In this document: piece after piece, positions 11,207 to 22,431 of the stretch
Layout: every line of letters starts with the position of its first letter
Numbering within the stretch: position 1 is the first letter of the stretch
Assembly: GCA_028023455.1 (NCBI GenBank)
Contig: JAQFVV010006646.1
Coordinates: 153,501 to 217,500 of the forward strand
Reading direction: 5' to 3'
Source of the DNA: Epiperipatus broadwayi
Lineage: Eukaryota; Onychophora; Udeonychophora; Euonychophora; Peripatidae
Length of the DNA stretch: 64,000 bases
Translations under genes and position numbers: made by a program
Notes under the pieces: model-generated
Told to the model about the DNA's origin: nothing
The model's database searches: none
The model's input: only the letters and a program-made list of their open reading frames with translations

Positions 11207-12640
11207 TTAAAGAGAAGTTTCAGATTTAAATTTATTAGATTTATTTATGTTAGAATAATTATTTTTACTTATAGTCCATTTCCAGTCCTTTTTGTTTCTT
11301 TTGTTTATTTTATTATTCCACCCGATTAAGTGACATTTATGTGGCTCCTGTTTACATACATTCTGATTATTATACTGATCTATTTTCCTATATCGATCTA
11401 TAGGCTCTCTAATCAAATTTTCACAATCTACTCAAGTCAGAAATTCTACCATTTCTTCCACCATCCAACCATTACCACTTAGCATCATTTGCTGCACAGG
11501 CAGTGGAATGCTGTGCTAGATGGTTCTTACAATTTGATCATCCGATAATGGAAACACTGTTAATGCCTTGAGTTTTGCCACCTTTTTTTAGAAAATTGTA
11601 TGAGAGTTTCTCCATGGATGCTGGGATATCTTTCTTTAGATACCTTACAGAGTATGCCATCCTGTTGTGCTACAGTCCAAAAATTTCATAAGATGGCATG
11701 CCTATACTCTTAAAATGTTTGTTGTTTTGCATACTTGCTGTGCTACCAATCTAAGGCTGTTCCTTAAAGGTGACTACTAGAAAATGTAACTTTATCCCCT
11801 TCTAACCACTCCTGTATTTGAAATAAATCCATTACACTATCCAAGTGTTTTAATAGACTCTCTCCTGCTTCGGCAGTGACTGCCGTGATAGTAAATTTTT
11901 TCTCCAAGAATCTCTTGGTCAGTCCCTCTGGCTTATTCTCCCAATCATAACTCTTATATTTATGCTCAATTTGGTCTATCTTACACTCTAAACCCTTAGT
12001 TATATCTATACATATTTTCTTACTTCTGACTTCAAACTATCACCACGTTCTGCTATATCAAAAGATGCCCTTTCTATTATTTTCCACTGCTTCATCAATT
12101 CTACATTCTACTTCACTCTGAATGCCTTCATTTTTTAACAAACTTAATTTTTCCTGTTTTGTTCTAGCTACACTTATCCATACATGGCATGTCTCTACTA
12201 TCTGTGTTATTTTAATTTGTAAATTATTATACCTAATACTACCTTGCTCTAATTCAGCTCTCCCGTCCTTTGTGCTTTCTTTTACTATCGTTTTTTTCCT
12301 GACTTTCTTTCTTCAAATCTTTCTCTACTTCTTTTATGGCTATATGATTTGTTTCAACTTCCTCAATTATTTCACCCCTCATTTCCTTCATTTCTCTAAA
12401 TTCCGTACTAAGTTTATTAATTTCTCCTCTGACCTGACTAATTTCTTCTTTGACTTCTAGCTGGCTTTGTTTGATTTCTCATATTTCATCCCTCAATTCT
12501 GCCTTGAGTTTTGGCATCATACCCATCATCATTTTTATCATCATCTGTGTCTCAGATATTTCTTTTTTCTCTTTTTCCACTAACTGGGTATTTTTAAAAT
12601 ATATCGAGCTTTCTTTCGGATCAATTTTCTAAAATTTCAA
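11207..12640 (-). pseudogene. Gag-like remnant of an LTR-type element (copy A)
   Basis: Minus-strand segments are homologous to the gag of the element at 16581-20248. One runs MVEEMVEFLT followed by a stop and an RYRKIDQ tail (about 11470-11380), matching the EEMVEFLTTMDF end of the other copy. Another contains an EWLEGDKV-like stretch (about 11880-11800) where the retrotransposon-gag core would be. The N-terminal part (about 12640-12200) is rich in charged residues, as in the coiled-coil start of the other copy. Many stops and frameshifts make it non-functional. No protease, RT or integrase is seen nearby. Confidence 0.55.
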
Positions 12641-12651
12641 TTTTTTTATTC

Positions 12652-12746
<95 letters not shown>
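12652..12746. repeat. (TTA)n microsatellite
   Basis: About 95 bp of pure trinucleotide repeat at the upstream (right) edge of the gag-like remnant. Confidence 0.97.
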
Positions 12747-12747
<1 letters not shown>

Positions 12748-13084
12748 ACTAGCACTTTCATTAAACTAAATTTAAATACTATTGATTATTAATTTCTTTT
12801 TTTTTAAACGGTACATATGGCTAACTCCAGTCCCTAGTCCTTGTTTTCTACTTGTTCTTAATGCTTTAGCTCTGCCCAAAATATCTGTCTTTAATTTAAA
12901 AGAATGATTTATTTTATTTACAGAAATAGCATAAATTTCACAATCTTTTTTTATTTAAAGAAAAAAAAGTTTTCGGTCAAATCTTTTTTTAAAATTAAAC
13001 CACTTTAAAATACGTAATTTCGCTTTTCTATAAAATGTTTATTTTCAAACAAGAAACAAAGTATTTAATTACCATTTTTTTAGA

Positions 13085-13740
13085 TGTAGCCCCAATGTTG
13101 GGAGAAGCCAATTGTGTACTGGGTTCATTCCACAAAAAATCTTACTTACACTGTAAGCTTGATTTACGTGGTTACAAGCTTATTTTACAATACATTTATA
13201 ATCTTACTTAATAATAATTATTACATGAATTAACCAGCATGTTTGAGCATAGGGGAAAATATTATTGATAGCTTTAACTATCAACAATACCCACGATCAG
13301 ATCGAGCTATGCAACGCATCACTTGATCACATTTCCAGATCGTGGCCCACATCAACTGCTAGATTCAAACCCCTAGTATCCAAACACTTTATTTGTTTCA
13401 GAGTAAACCCCAGGTGCCAGCTAGTCTCAGTCTAACATGTTCAGAGAGTAAGCTCATAATCCTGCACTCGAAAAATTCCTTAACTAGTTCAATCTATTTT
13501 TTTTATTCAATAACAAAACATAGTTTCAAGTAGTGGTTAAAAGAATTGACCAGCAAATAAAGTTTTAAGTTTAATGACAATTTATTAAAATTAACATTTA
13601 TATTCTAACTGTAAATATTTTTATAAATCTTATTTATTAACATATTACTGGTATTTTATATATAATAATCACGCAGAACATCAACTCACACACTAGCATA
13701 TATAATAAAGTATTAAATAATATTTGATATTTAGCAGACA
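13085..13740 (-). repeat. Probable decayed LTR region with a primer-binding-like site
   Basis: On the minus strand, CCCAACATTGGGGCTACATC (13088-13107) resembles the common retroelement start CCCAACGTGGGGC just inside a 5' LTR. To its right lies a GC-richer block (13124-13480), followed by the direct repeat copy 13590-13708. The placement upstream of the minus-strand gag remnant fits a 5' LTR. The left-hand partner is not recognisable over most of this length, so the call is tentative. Confidence 0.35.
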
Positions 13741-14760
13741 CAAATTAATAGTTCATTTTTATGTGCTATAGAGTTTATATAAGTCAACACTGGAGGCTTT
13801 ACGAATTTTATGAATGTGATGGCTACTTTAGGATAAATATAAGAAAAATGTTTTACATAGGATTTTGAACATGGATGCATCTTGCTGTTTGCTGCTTCTA
13901 ATGATATATCTCTAACTGGTTAGATTTGAGGTTTCTTGAGGAGGTTTAATGCTTATTAGTTGGTATTATTCTTGGAGACCATTAAACACTGATGGAGGAT
14001 TTCTAAGCTGTTACACAGACCTTATTTTCATTGGCAGGTTTTACTGTTTTACTGGACTTTAGGACAGAGATGGCTGTATGTTTTATGTAATTTGAACACT
14101 GCATTCTTGATTGATTTGATTTTCAACTGCACAATCTAAATTTTATTCTTAACCCTCTGAACTGAAGTAACAGAACCGAACTCAACTGACTAAACTTTTT
14201 GTCTGATAAAATTTACTACTTATATGTAAGGCATGTTTTTGTTTTCATGCCCACAGGTAATATCTGTTGTCAAATTTCCTTCCTTAATCCTTTAACTATG
14301 TGTTTTTGAGATCGTTTAATTAATAGCCATGCAAAAGTGTTGTTTTTTACATTTTAATTAATAGTCATCGCTGAACTTGTTGTTTTATAATTCTTTAACT
14401 TTCATTTATTTATAATATTTAATACGCATATATTATATTTACATTTGCACACACATATATAATTTGAGCTCCATTCACTATTCAGTTTTAAGATGAACCT
14501 TTTCTTTACTTACATAAAAGTGATTTATATTTTTAAACTCTTAACTATTTATTTTAACAAATACTAATAAAAAAAACTTTTTACTTCTTTTATAAAACTT
14601 TTAAACTTGATACTTCTAAAGAAAAACCCCTCCCCCTTTTTAATTAACTAACTGTAACTTTTATTTCAAAACTCTTAAACTTTTACGTTTCTTTTTACGA
14701 AAGATTTTTATTTCTAATACTTTTTCAAACAAATTATTATGTACCAACCAATATTGGTAC

Positions 14761-14762
<2 letters not shown>
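13741..14762. other. AT-rich DNA, no gene seen
   Basis: No coding region or RNA gene recognised. A weak local repeat TTAATTAATAGCCAT / TTAATTAATAGTCAT is seen near 14316-14370. Confidence 0.5.

Positions 14763-14844
<82 letters not shown>
14763..14844. repeat. (TA)n microsatellite
   Basis: Pure TA run of about 82 bp. Confidence 0.97.
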
Positions 14845-14847
<3 letters not shown>

Positions 14848-14941
14848 AAAATCTTTACTTTTATCATTTCCATATATTTATTATTATGAAAATGCAGAGA
14901 TTATAAAAAATTCTAAATCAGGTCATAATATTTGAAAAACA

Positions 14942-14942
<1 letters not shown>

Positions 14943-14989
<47 letters not shown>

Positions 14990-14990
14990 A
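14943..14990. repeat. (CA)n(TA)n compound microsatellite
   Basis: CA repeats grade into TA repeats and abut the complex repeat that starts at 14991. Confidence 0.95.
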
Positions 14991-16224
14991 TTAGTTTCCA
15001 ACCAGTAACCACCTAAACATACACACTAAATATAGCAACCAATATTTCTAACTGCTGTCAAGGCAACCTTCACACCTTTTAATAGCAAGAATGGAAATCC
15101 ATTCTTTCTAATGGTCCATTGAATATATATGCACACTTAAAGATTGCAACTTGACTACAGAGTTTGAAATATTGTTACAATGAAGTTTAAATAAACCTCT
15201 TTAAACATGAAATAAACATGACTCTATAATGCAGACTAATAAATAGTCATCTAAAACATTACTTAATGCAATACTTTTAAATTGCCCATGTATTATTTAG
15301 AAATAATAAGCGAAATAGTGCCCAAAGCTAATATGGGATAATGATGTAATTAGTTTCCAACCAGTAACCACCTAAACATTCACAGTAAATATAGCAACCA
15401 ATATTTCTAACTGCTGTCAAGGCAACCTTAACACCTTTTAATACCAAGAATGAAAATCCATTCTTACTAATGGTCCATTGAATATATATGGACACGTAAA
15501 GATAGTAGTCAAGTTGCAATCTTTAAGTGTCCATATATATTCAATGGACCATTAGTAAAAATGGATTTCAATTCTTGCTATTAATAGGTGTGAAGGTTGC
15601 CTTGACAGCAGTTACAAATATTGGTTGCTATATTTACTGTGAATGTTTAGGTGGTTACTGGTTGGAAACTAATTACATCATTATCCCAGATTAGCTTTAG
15701 GCACTATTTCGCTTATTATTTCTAAATAATACATTGACAATTTAAAAGTATTGTATTAAGTAATGTTTTAGATAACTATTTATTAGTCTGCATTATAAAC
15801 AGAGCAAAACTCTCCATACAGTATTTCTATCTGTGCTAAACAGAGTAATCAATGGATGCCAGAAGGCTTGTGCATTGATTACTCTGTTTAGAACAGGTGG
15901 CAATACTGTATGGAGAGTTTTGCTCTGTTTATCAACAATTAATGTGCTAGTATAGAAAATGTGATCATGTGATGCTTAATAGTCTGCATTATAGTGACAC
16001 GTTTATTTCATGTTTAATATAGTTTATTTAAACTTCATTGTAACAATATTTCAAACTCTGTAGTCAAGTTACAATCTTTAAGTGTCCATATATATTCAAT
16101 GGACCATTAGTAAGAATGGATTTCCATTCTTGCTATTAAAAGGTGTGAAGGTTGCCTTGACAGCAGTTAGAAATATTGGTTGCTATATTTACTGTGAATG
16201 TTTAGGTGGTTACTGGTTGGAAAC

Positions 16225-16228
<4 letters not shown>
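14991..16228. repeat. Nested direct and inverted repeat complex
   Basis: A ~150-bp unit (ATTAGTTTCCAACCAGTAAC ... TGGTCCATTGAATATATATG) occurs at 14991-15132 and again, same strand, at 15349-15491. It is inverted at 15530-15676 and inverted again at about 16082-16226. The extended sequence between units (AATAGTCATCTAAAACATTACTTAATG and onward) is also mirrored at about 15720-15800. The result is a large imperfect palindrome made of four unit copies. It has no protein homology I recognise; the short open frames inside are by-products. It looks like a foldback-type mobile element or repeated insertion into itself. Confidence 0.75.
15797..15932. repeat. Double-stem hairpin inside the repeat complex
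   Basis: AACAGAGCAAAACTCTCCAT is mirrored exactly at the right edge (ATGGAGAGTTTTGCTCTGTT), and an inner pair AAACAGAGTAATCAATG / CATTGATTACTCTGTTT is also exact. The loop contains GATGCCAGAAGGC, which recurs (reverse strand) at about 25660-25690. The segment appears to be a separate foldback insertion between the flanking units. Confidence 0.75.
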
Positions 16229-16267
<39 letters not shown>

Positions 16268-16316
16268 ATATATATATATATATATATAAAGTCTATATAA
16301 AAAAATGATTTGAATT

Positions 16317-16354
<38 letters not shown>

Positions 16355-16371
16355 TCTAATTCAAATACTTC
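16225..16371. repeat. (TA)n runs with a TGAATTAGAT inverted repeat
   Basis: Two TA runs (about 16225-16288 and 16319-16352). The second is bracketed by TTTGAATTAGAT and its reverse complement ATCTAATTCAAA, giving a perfect small palindrome with a TA core. Confidence 0.8.
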
Positions 16372-16425
16372 AGTATTACAGAAAAAATGCAGTTAACCAC
16401 AAACTTTTTTTATATATTAGTTTCA

Positions 16426-16580
16426 ATATCAAGATGCCATGCATACTAATCACTTTTTACACTTCAAGAGATATCTAAATAATATTGATCCACTATGCCC
16501 AATCTGCAAGACACAACAGGATACTTTTGACCATATTATTAAATCATGCCCTTGGCTGGTGGGCATTAGAATACTAATAT
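16426..16580 (+). pseudogene. LINE reverse-transcriptase C-terminal zinc knuckle, 5' piece
   Basis: The plus-strand frame encodes FLHFKRYLNN and then a Cys-rich knuckle DPLCPICKTQQDTFDHII followed by KSC (C-x2-C-x7-H-x4-C). This is the arrangement at the extreme C-terminus of many non-LTR retrotransposon polyproteins, where it assists nucleic-acid binding. The frame is entered from a stop near 16420, so most of the polyprotein is missing. It is cut at 16580 by the LTR element and resumes in frame at 20253. Confidence 0.7.
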
Positions 16581-17396
16581 TGTAATGTTCAGATTTCTGG
16601 ATCCTCTCACTGATCAAGAGCATAGCTAAACTCTAACAAACAGTTTTTAGAAAACTCAAAATGTCCTCTTTTTTTGATCTTATCTTTTTTAACTTTTATT
16701 CTATTTTATTTTTAGCTCCACTCATTTGCCCTGAGGAGAATCAATGCATTTTTATAAAATTAATTAATTCAGAAAGCTGCATTTTTATTGTTTTTTCTCA
16801 TATGTCAATAGCATTGGCCGGGATGCGAACCCACAACCATCTGCAGCCAACTACTTGCTTGCAAGGCTGGTGCGATGACCTCTCAGCTAACAATGCTTAA
16901 CTGCATTTCTATTGTTTAGGTTTATTTTTACTTTTTTACATTTTTGTAATTAAGGCTTTTAGGGAATTTTTCTTTTTAATTAATCTCTTATCTCTCACCA
17001 ACCATTACTTGCAAAATTTCAAGTACAAAAGGGAATATACAATTATTTTTACTTTTATTTAAATTACAATTAAATTTCCAAAATTATTATTAAATACAAA
17101 ATTTAAACACAGCAATAAAGTAACAAACTTTACAATTTAAAATAAATAGTTAAAGTTATATAAAATTATATAACTAAAAGAGAAATCTAAATTATATCAA
17201 TTATTTTTATTTATTGCTTTAAATTTGTAATCAAAACGTGTGTTTATAGTGAATTTTACATATATTTATACATTTGTAATATTGCTACACACACAATTCG
17301 ATACCAAAAAGTTTAAATTTGGGTAGGATAGGTGGTGGGTGAGAGACAATAAAAAAAGGTGAAACTTAAGATTCGAATGAAAATCTTACTGTTTCA
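16581..17396 (-). repeat. Left (3') LTR, carrying a SINE insertion
   Basis: Matches the right LTR along its length except for a ~122-bp insertion (16779-16900 plus target duplication). The shared ends include GTGAAACTTAAGATTCGAATG near 17360. In minus-strand terms this is the 3' LTR. Confidence 0.85.
16791..16900 (-). mobile_element. tRNA-derived SINE
   Basis: On the minus strand there is an A-box-like GTTAGCTGAGAGG (16879-16891) and a B-box-like GGGTTCGCATCCC (16820-16832), the internal RNA polymerase III promoter of tRNA-derived SINEs. A 3' end TGACATATGAGAAAAAA follows. Flanks CTGCATTTTTATTG (16777-16790) and CTGCATTTCTATTG (16901-16914) form a 14-bp target duplication with one mismatch, and the right LTR shows the empty site. 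A related copy lies near 30010-30085. Confidence 0.8.
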
Positions 17397-17412
17397 TTTT
17401 CCTCTACTTCCC
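17397..17412 (-). promoter_or_regulatory. Polypurine tract of the LTR element
   Basis: The minus strand reads GGGAAGTAGAGGAAAA immediately before the left LTR. Its position and purine run fit the plus-strand DNA priming site used in LTR-retrotransposon replication and fix the element's orientation. Confidence 0.75.
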
Positions 17413-17799
17413 ATTAATAATTACGGAAGAACAAAGGAGGCAAAGAAAGGCAAGAATTTTGCTACATCATATAATTTTAAACACATAACTGTTTTCACAG
17501 ATATAGACAGCATAGATTACATGAAGCAACAAATACTTTTATAAACCCGGATCTAGAATTTCTATTTTAATTTAAATGGACTAAATTTAGCTGTGTCTAC
17601 TTATTATTTTATTATACTAATATTAGTCAAACACAATAATATATAAAAGAATTTTTTTTTTGATTTAAAGTCCTATTTAAATAATGTATGTTCAATTCTA
17701 CCAAATTCATTATAGTAATTTTGTTTTCATATTTTTATATACATATAGTGACCATCCTAAGAGGCTAAAATTTTATTTTTTTATAACCCCAGGTCAAGT

Positions 17800-18944
17800 G
17801 GATAGTATCTATCTTTTTTCATCGATGACTGCAGCCTTGGGTTTCTAATTTTTGCCTTCTATCAGGTGGATATTTGGCCCAATGGTTAAAATCCATGGTA
17901 GTAAGAAATTCAACCATTTCTTCTATATCTTTTATTTGACTTTCTACCATTAATTACTGGATGGTTAGCAGCATGCTACATTGGATAGTCCCTATGATGT
18001 ATGGATCTGAGAATGCAAACACTGTAAGGGATTTAAACCAGTTTTCTTGGTGGAGGAAAAACTGTGTATGCGTCTCTTGGGGTATTGGTCCTGTATTTTT
18101 CCAGACAGAGCATATTGTAGATACCACTTTGAAGCCCATCACTCCAGTAATGCTTCATTAGCGCATCTTTGTATTTATCTATAGTTTTGAGTTTCCATTT
18201 CACCATATTCCACCAGTCCTCGACAGAGCCCTGTAGGTAGTAACTGGCAATAGCTATCTCCTCATCTGGTCCTGTCTTATGATATTGAAAGAACTTTTGT
18301 AAGCCCTCTAGGTGGGTTTGAGAGTTTTCCCCTATCTCTCCTTTAATGATTTTAATGTGGATCATCTTTGCTATGTAGATTTGGTATCCAACTTCCACTT
18401 TCCTGCTTTCTTCCATGACCTTAGGTCCTTCTATAGTTTTGTCCATGTCTATGCTCATCTCCTTTTTACTGCTGACTTCATTCAATGGTTCTTGTGGGCC
18501 TTCATCTGTTTGAATGAGATCTCTCTGCTCTTTATATATTTTTACATTTATTACACTACCTGTCTGCTCTTCTATTACCATAGGTTTGTCAGATCTTTCT
18601 AACTTCCTTTTATTCTCCATATCTTTAATCTTTTTTTTCTTTTTACTGACTTAGGATATTCCAAATTTTTCTCTTATCATTTACAAATCTCTCAAAATAT
18701 CCTTTATAAATTCCTGATACTCCCTAACTCTTAACTTTTCTTCTTCCTTTCTCTTTTTTGATTCTTCATCTTTTCTTCTCACTTCCTCCTCATATATTTT
18801 CCTCATTTCTTCCCTATTCTGTCTGAGTATTTCTTCCCTATTCTGTCTGAGTATTTCTTCAATGAACTTTAGATTAAAGTCCATTGATCCTCTGTATTGC
18901 TGTGGAGATTCCACTTGCTCTATATCTCCACTATCTTTTTCCAT
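17800..18944 (-). pseudogene. Gag-like protein of the LTR element (frameshifted)
   Basis: Structural (capsid-like) protein of an LTR retrotransposon. The minus-strand frame starts at an ATG at 18944 (MEKDSGDIEQ). A strongly charged helical region contains a duplicated octapeptide (EEILRQNR twice) and KKRKEEE-type repeats. After a frame change between 18681 and 18620 the protein continues with EEIAIASYYLQGSVEDWW (about 18270-18215), which is the hallmark core of retrotransposon gag domains. The end (EEMVEFLTTMDFNHW, about 17925-17880) lies in another frame after a further break near 18033. No CCHC knuckle is visible. The coiled-coil start plus gag core is the only coding content of the element. 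Confidence 0.75.
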
Positions 18945-19183
18945 AATTTTATTTTTCTGAAATATTATTAGTTTTATTTATTACTGCTAGCATTACATTA
19001 CCCCGCTCCGGTATCTTGGTCCTATCTTACTGTTTCACTGTCCTCACCTACTCTACATTGCTCTATCTCTATATTTTCAATATTGCTGCGGTTTAACATA
19101 TATAAGCTACTGCTGTTTAACATATATAATAATACTTTAATAAAATATTTACTGCTACTTGCTTTCTCACTTAGTGACTGATT

Positions 19184-19188
<5 letters not shown>

Positions 19189-19258
<70 letters not shown>
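19189..19258. repeat. (TA)n microsatellite
   Basis: TA run inside the LTR element between the gag start and the right LTR. Confidence 0.97.
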
Positions 19259-19262
<4 letters not shown>

Positions 19263-19554
19263 TTCACTAGATCCGAGTATTTTTCTTCCTTCTTAAATTA
19301 CACATACATCACTGCTTTTTTTAAATTTGTTATTATGCCTACCATCCCGTCATCCATTCGACCCACATTATCTCACTCGATTTATTTTTCTCATTATTTT
19401 TATCAAAAACAAACTCGTATATATAGAATAATTAGCTAACTCAGGTGGCAAATGTTAAAAGAATTTTATATGCGTTGTATATCTGCTCAGGATATATGGG
19501 GTTTTGTACGAAGCCTCACGTTGTCAGCACCAAACACTAAAAAAAATTATATTA

Positions 19555-20248
19555 TGTAATGTTCAGATTTCTGGATCCTCTCACTGATCAAGAGCATAGC
19601 TAAACTCTAACTAACAGTTTTTAGAAAACTCAAAATGTCCTCTTTTCTTGATCTTATCTTTTTCACTTTTAATCTATTTTATTTTTAGCTCCACTCATTT
19701 GCCCTGAGTAGAATCAATGCATTTTTATAAAATTAATTAATTCAGAAAGCTGCATTTCTATTTTTTAGGTTTATTTTTACCTTTTTACATTTTTGTAATT
19801 AAAGCTTTTAGGGAATTTTTCTTTTTAATTAATCTATTATCTCTCACCGACCATTACTTGCAAAATTTCAAGTACAAAAGGGAATATACAATTATATTTA
19901 CTTTTATTTAAATTACAATTAAATTTCCAAAATTATTATTAAATACGAAATTTAAACACAGCAATAAACTAACGAACTTTACAATTTAAAATAAATAGTT
20001 AAAGTTATATAAAATTATATAACTAAAAGAGAAATCTAAATTACATCATTTATTTTTATTTATTGCTTTAAATTTGTTATTGAAACGTGTGTGATTATGG
20101 TGAATTTTACATATATATATACATTTTTAATACTGCTACACACACAATCTGATGCCAAAAAGTTTAAATTTGGGCAGGATAAGGTGGTGGGTGAGAGACG
20201 ATAGAAAATAGTGAAACTTAAGATTCGAATGCGAATCTTACTGTTTCA
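19555..20248 (-). repeat. Right (5') LTR, 694 bp, uninterrupted
   Basis: TG...CA-bounded repeat matching 16581-17396 minus the SINE. In minus-strand terms this is the 5' LTR. A possible primer-binding-like stretch TGGTGCTGACAACGTGAG lies at 19515-19532, about 22 bp inside the LTR edge rather than flush, so that assignment is weak. Confidence 0.85.
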
Positions 20249-20431
20249 ATATCTCAAAGCTCAAGCGTTGACTTTTACAAAATTATGTCATTGAATAACT
20301 TCTTACAATGTAAACAATTTCTTTCATTAGACTTTCAATGTTTTACTTCATACAATCTGGAGTATCTGTTGCAAACTAATTTTCACCTTCCCACTCCCAA
20401 ATCAGGACCTCATTTTTATCGATCACTTTAA
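20249..20431 (+). pseudogene. LINE C-terminal tail, 3' piece
   Basis: Immediately after the LTR element. If one copy of the ATAT target duplication is removed, the zinc-knuckle frame of 16426-16580 continues here without a stop for about 59 codons, to TAA at 20429-20431. That continuity supports both the LINE call and the insertion boundaries. Sequence beyond 20431 is probably its 3' untranslated region. Confidence 0.6.
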
Positions 20432-22431
20432 TAAATTAAAAAGTAAAAACTTTACCCTGTCTTCAAAATTCCTCCGTAATGAGACATGGAGAATCTTTCT
20501 AATACCAAAAATCACCCAAAATGCACACAATCACAGATGAAATTTGATACGAGCATTTCCATTGAAAATTCTCAAGATGATTAAACATTAGATCCATCAC
20601 AAGTGCTCAATCAAGATGTTAAGCTCTCTTATCAATCTCCTAGAACTTCTTGCCAAGAAAGACAATGTATTCCCATATTCTTAAATCATCATTTTTTACA
20701 CTAATAACGTTATTTTTATAAATTAATAACAAATTTATCACATATTTTTATCATATATATATATATATATATAAAAGTAATAATTAAAAAATATATAAAA
20801 ATTAATAATAATTAAAACATATAAAAAAATAAATTCTTACCTTTTGGGCTCTCCCATAATGCCATTTTCAAAGTACAACTGAAAAATTAAAAGTTTTTAT
20901 GTTATATTTTTCAGGGTGAAATCTTTTTCAATAACTATCAAAAAAAAGAGAAAAACAAAAAAATTCAATTTACTTGATCACAAAAATTATCATAAAATTT
21001 TTATTTTTCATAATAGAAAATAAAATGAAGCTTTCTGAAAACTAGATGGAATAAGCAAAAAGGTCTACAAAGCACATATGTAGCCTGCATAGATTTCCAT
21101 TAATATGATGTTGAAAATGGAAGTTAACATATTGAAAATGTTTGATTGCATTATGCATTCTGAGTAACGAAGAAGTTCAATGTTTTGCATAACTTTAATA
21201 CTGGTACAAACTATTATTTCCACCAAATTAGCTTTTTTGTATATTCAATTACTTTTATTTATCAATGGGTTAGTGTATTTTATGACTGGAGCATTTGTCT
21301 TGGGAAAACTAGAATATTAAGTAAACATTCATTTGCATGTAAACAGGGAAAGTTTTGAGAGGGATTTAATGCAAGGTGGTCATAAATCTTTACTTTACCA
21401 AGAAGATGAGATAAAATGATGTAATTCAGATGAATAAAAACAAATCATATGATAGGTATTTTTATTGTAGAATAACATGGATTTAGTAGAAAAAATCTCT
21501 TGGAACTCATTAAATAATTGTCTACCATTATGTTTTTTAATAAAGTTAGAGTTTGGTATATTTAATTCATTTATCATGACTGTAGAATATGGATTTGTAT
21601 CTAATAAATTAATTTTATTGATTTATTGGGCTACTACAGAAGATATATTACAAGAATACATTTCTATAAGTTTTATGGTAAAAGCTGACTTAATCAAGTT
21701 AATCATAATCATGTGATGATGATGATAAGTGGTAATTTATAATGAATTAATATTCCCTTTCTAGATGCTGCCAGAACATTTTTTTTAAAATTGACAATAC
21801 CCAAATTGGCATTAAAATTAGCTAGGATTAATAAATAAATTTGTTGAATATATTATCTCTGGAATAAGGAGAAAATTTTATTAACCAATTAAGTATTGCA
21901 AAAATGCATTAGATAGCGATTATTCATCCAACTTTTACTTCTGTAAAACATAAATCTATTTACAATTATAAAATAACAAAAATAACTTTGAAAATTTCAA
22001 GATGTCTAATATGACTATAAAATTAATGTCAACTACATCTTGCCACTGTGTTCTTACAGTGCTTACCTCAGTAATTTTTGATGTAAGATTTAACAGTATT
22101 TTACTTTTAAAGAAACATTAAATGCATTATCATAATATTTTTTTTTACAAATATTAACTTCAATGTAAACATATAATGTGACTTTTGCTAATCATCAGTA
22201 TTCGAAGTTTGTTCTAAATTTTTACATTTGTGAAAATTATCTTTTTAGTATTTTTTTTTTTGATCTGCATATTTGTGGCTGTTTACACTATTAAGAGAAT
22301 CTTTCTTATCTTAATCTGAATTTGTATCACATTCTTGGGATCATTTATTTTCACGTAATACTGATTTTTTAATATTTTATTCAAAACGGGTTTATTTTAT
22401 ATAGTGTATGTAAACAATTGTATTACAGTTA
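20432..22431. other. AT-rich DNA, no gene seen
   Basis: No supported gene. A ~190-bp stretch at 20460-20690 is relatively open on the plus strand (one stop) and richer in Ser/Gln codons, possibly old coding DNA of the same LINE or another element. The rest is AT-rich with stops in all frames. Confidence 0.5.

Larger units (their letters stand above)
16581..20248 (-). mobile_element. Gag-only LTR retrotransposon, ~3.67 kb
   Basis: Direct repeats 16581-17396 and 19555-20248 begin TGTAATGTTCAGATTTCTGG and end CTTACTGTTTCA, giving TG...CA termini. They are flanked by ATAT (16577-16580 and 20249-20252) as a target-site duplication. Transcription runs on the minus strand, as shown by the gag frame and by a purine-rich tract next to the left LTR. 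The internal region (about 2.16 kb) encodes only a gag-like protein; no protease, reverse transcriptase, RNase H or integrase motif is seen. It is therefore a non-autonomous element that would need enzymes in trans. The LTRs differ at scattered sites, so insertion is not recent. Confidence 0.85.

Noticed and set aside
16082-16300. Similar short proteins at 15328-15519 and 16082-16300 (GVKVALTAVRNIGCYIYCE)
   Set aside because: They look conserved because they are copies of one repeat unit in inverted orientation; there is no family match and the frames are closed in the other units.
16791-16900. Possible tRNA gene
   Set aside because: A and B boxes are present but no cloverleaf or acceptor stem could be formed, and there is a target-site duplication, so it is a SINE.
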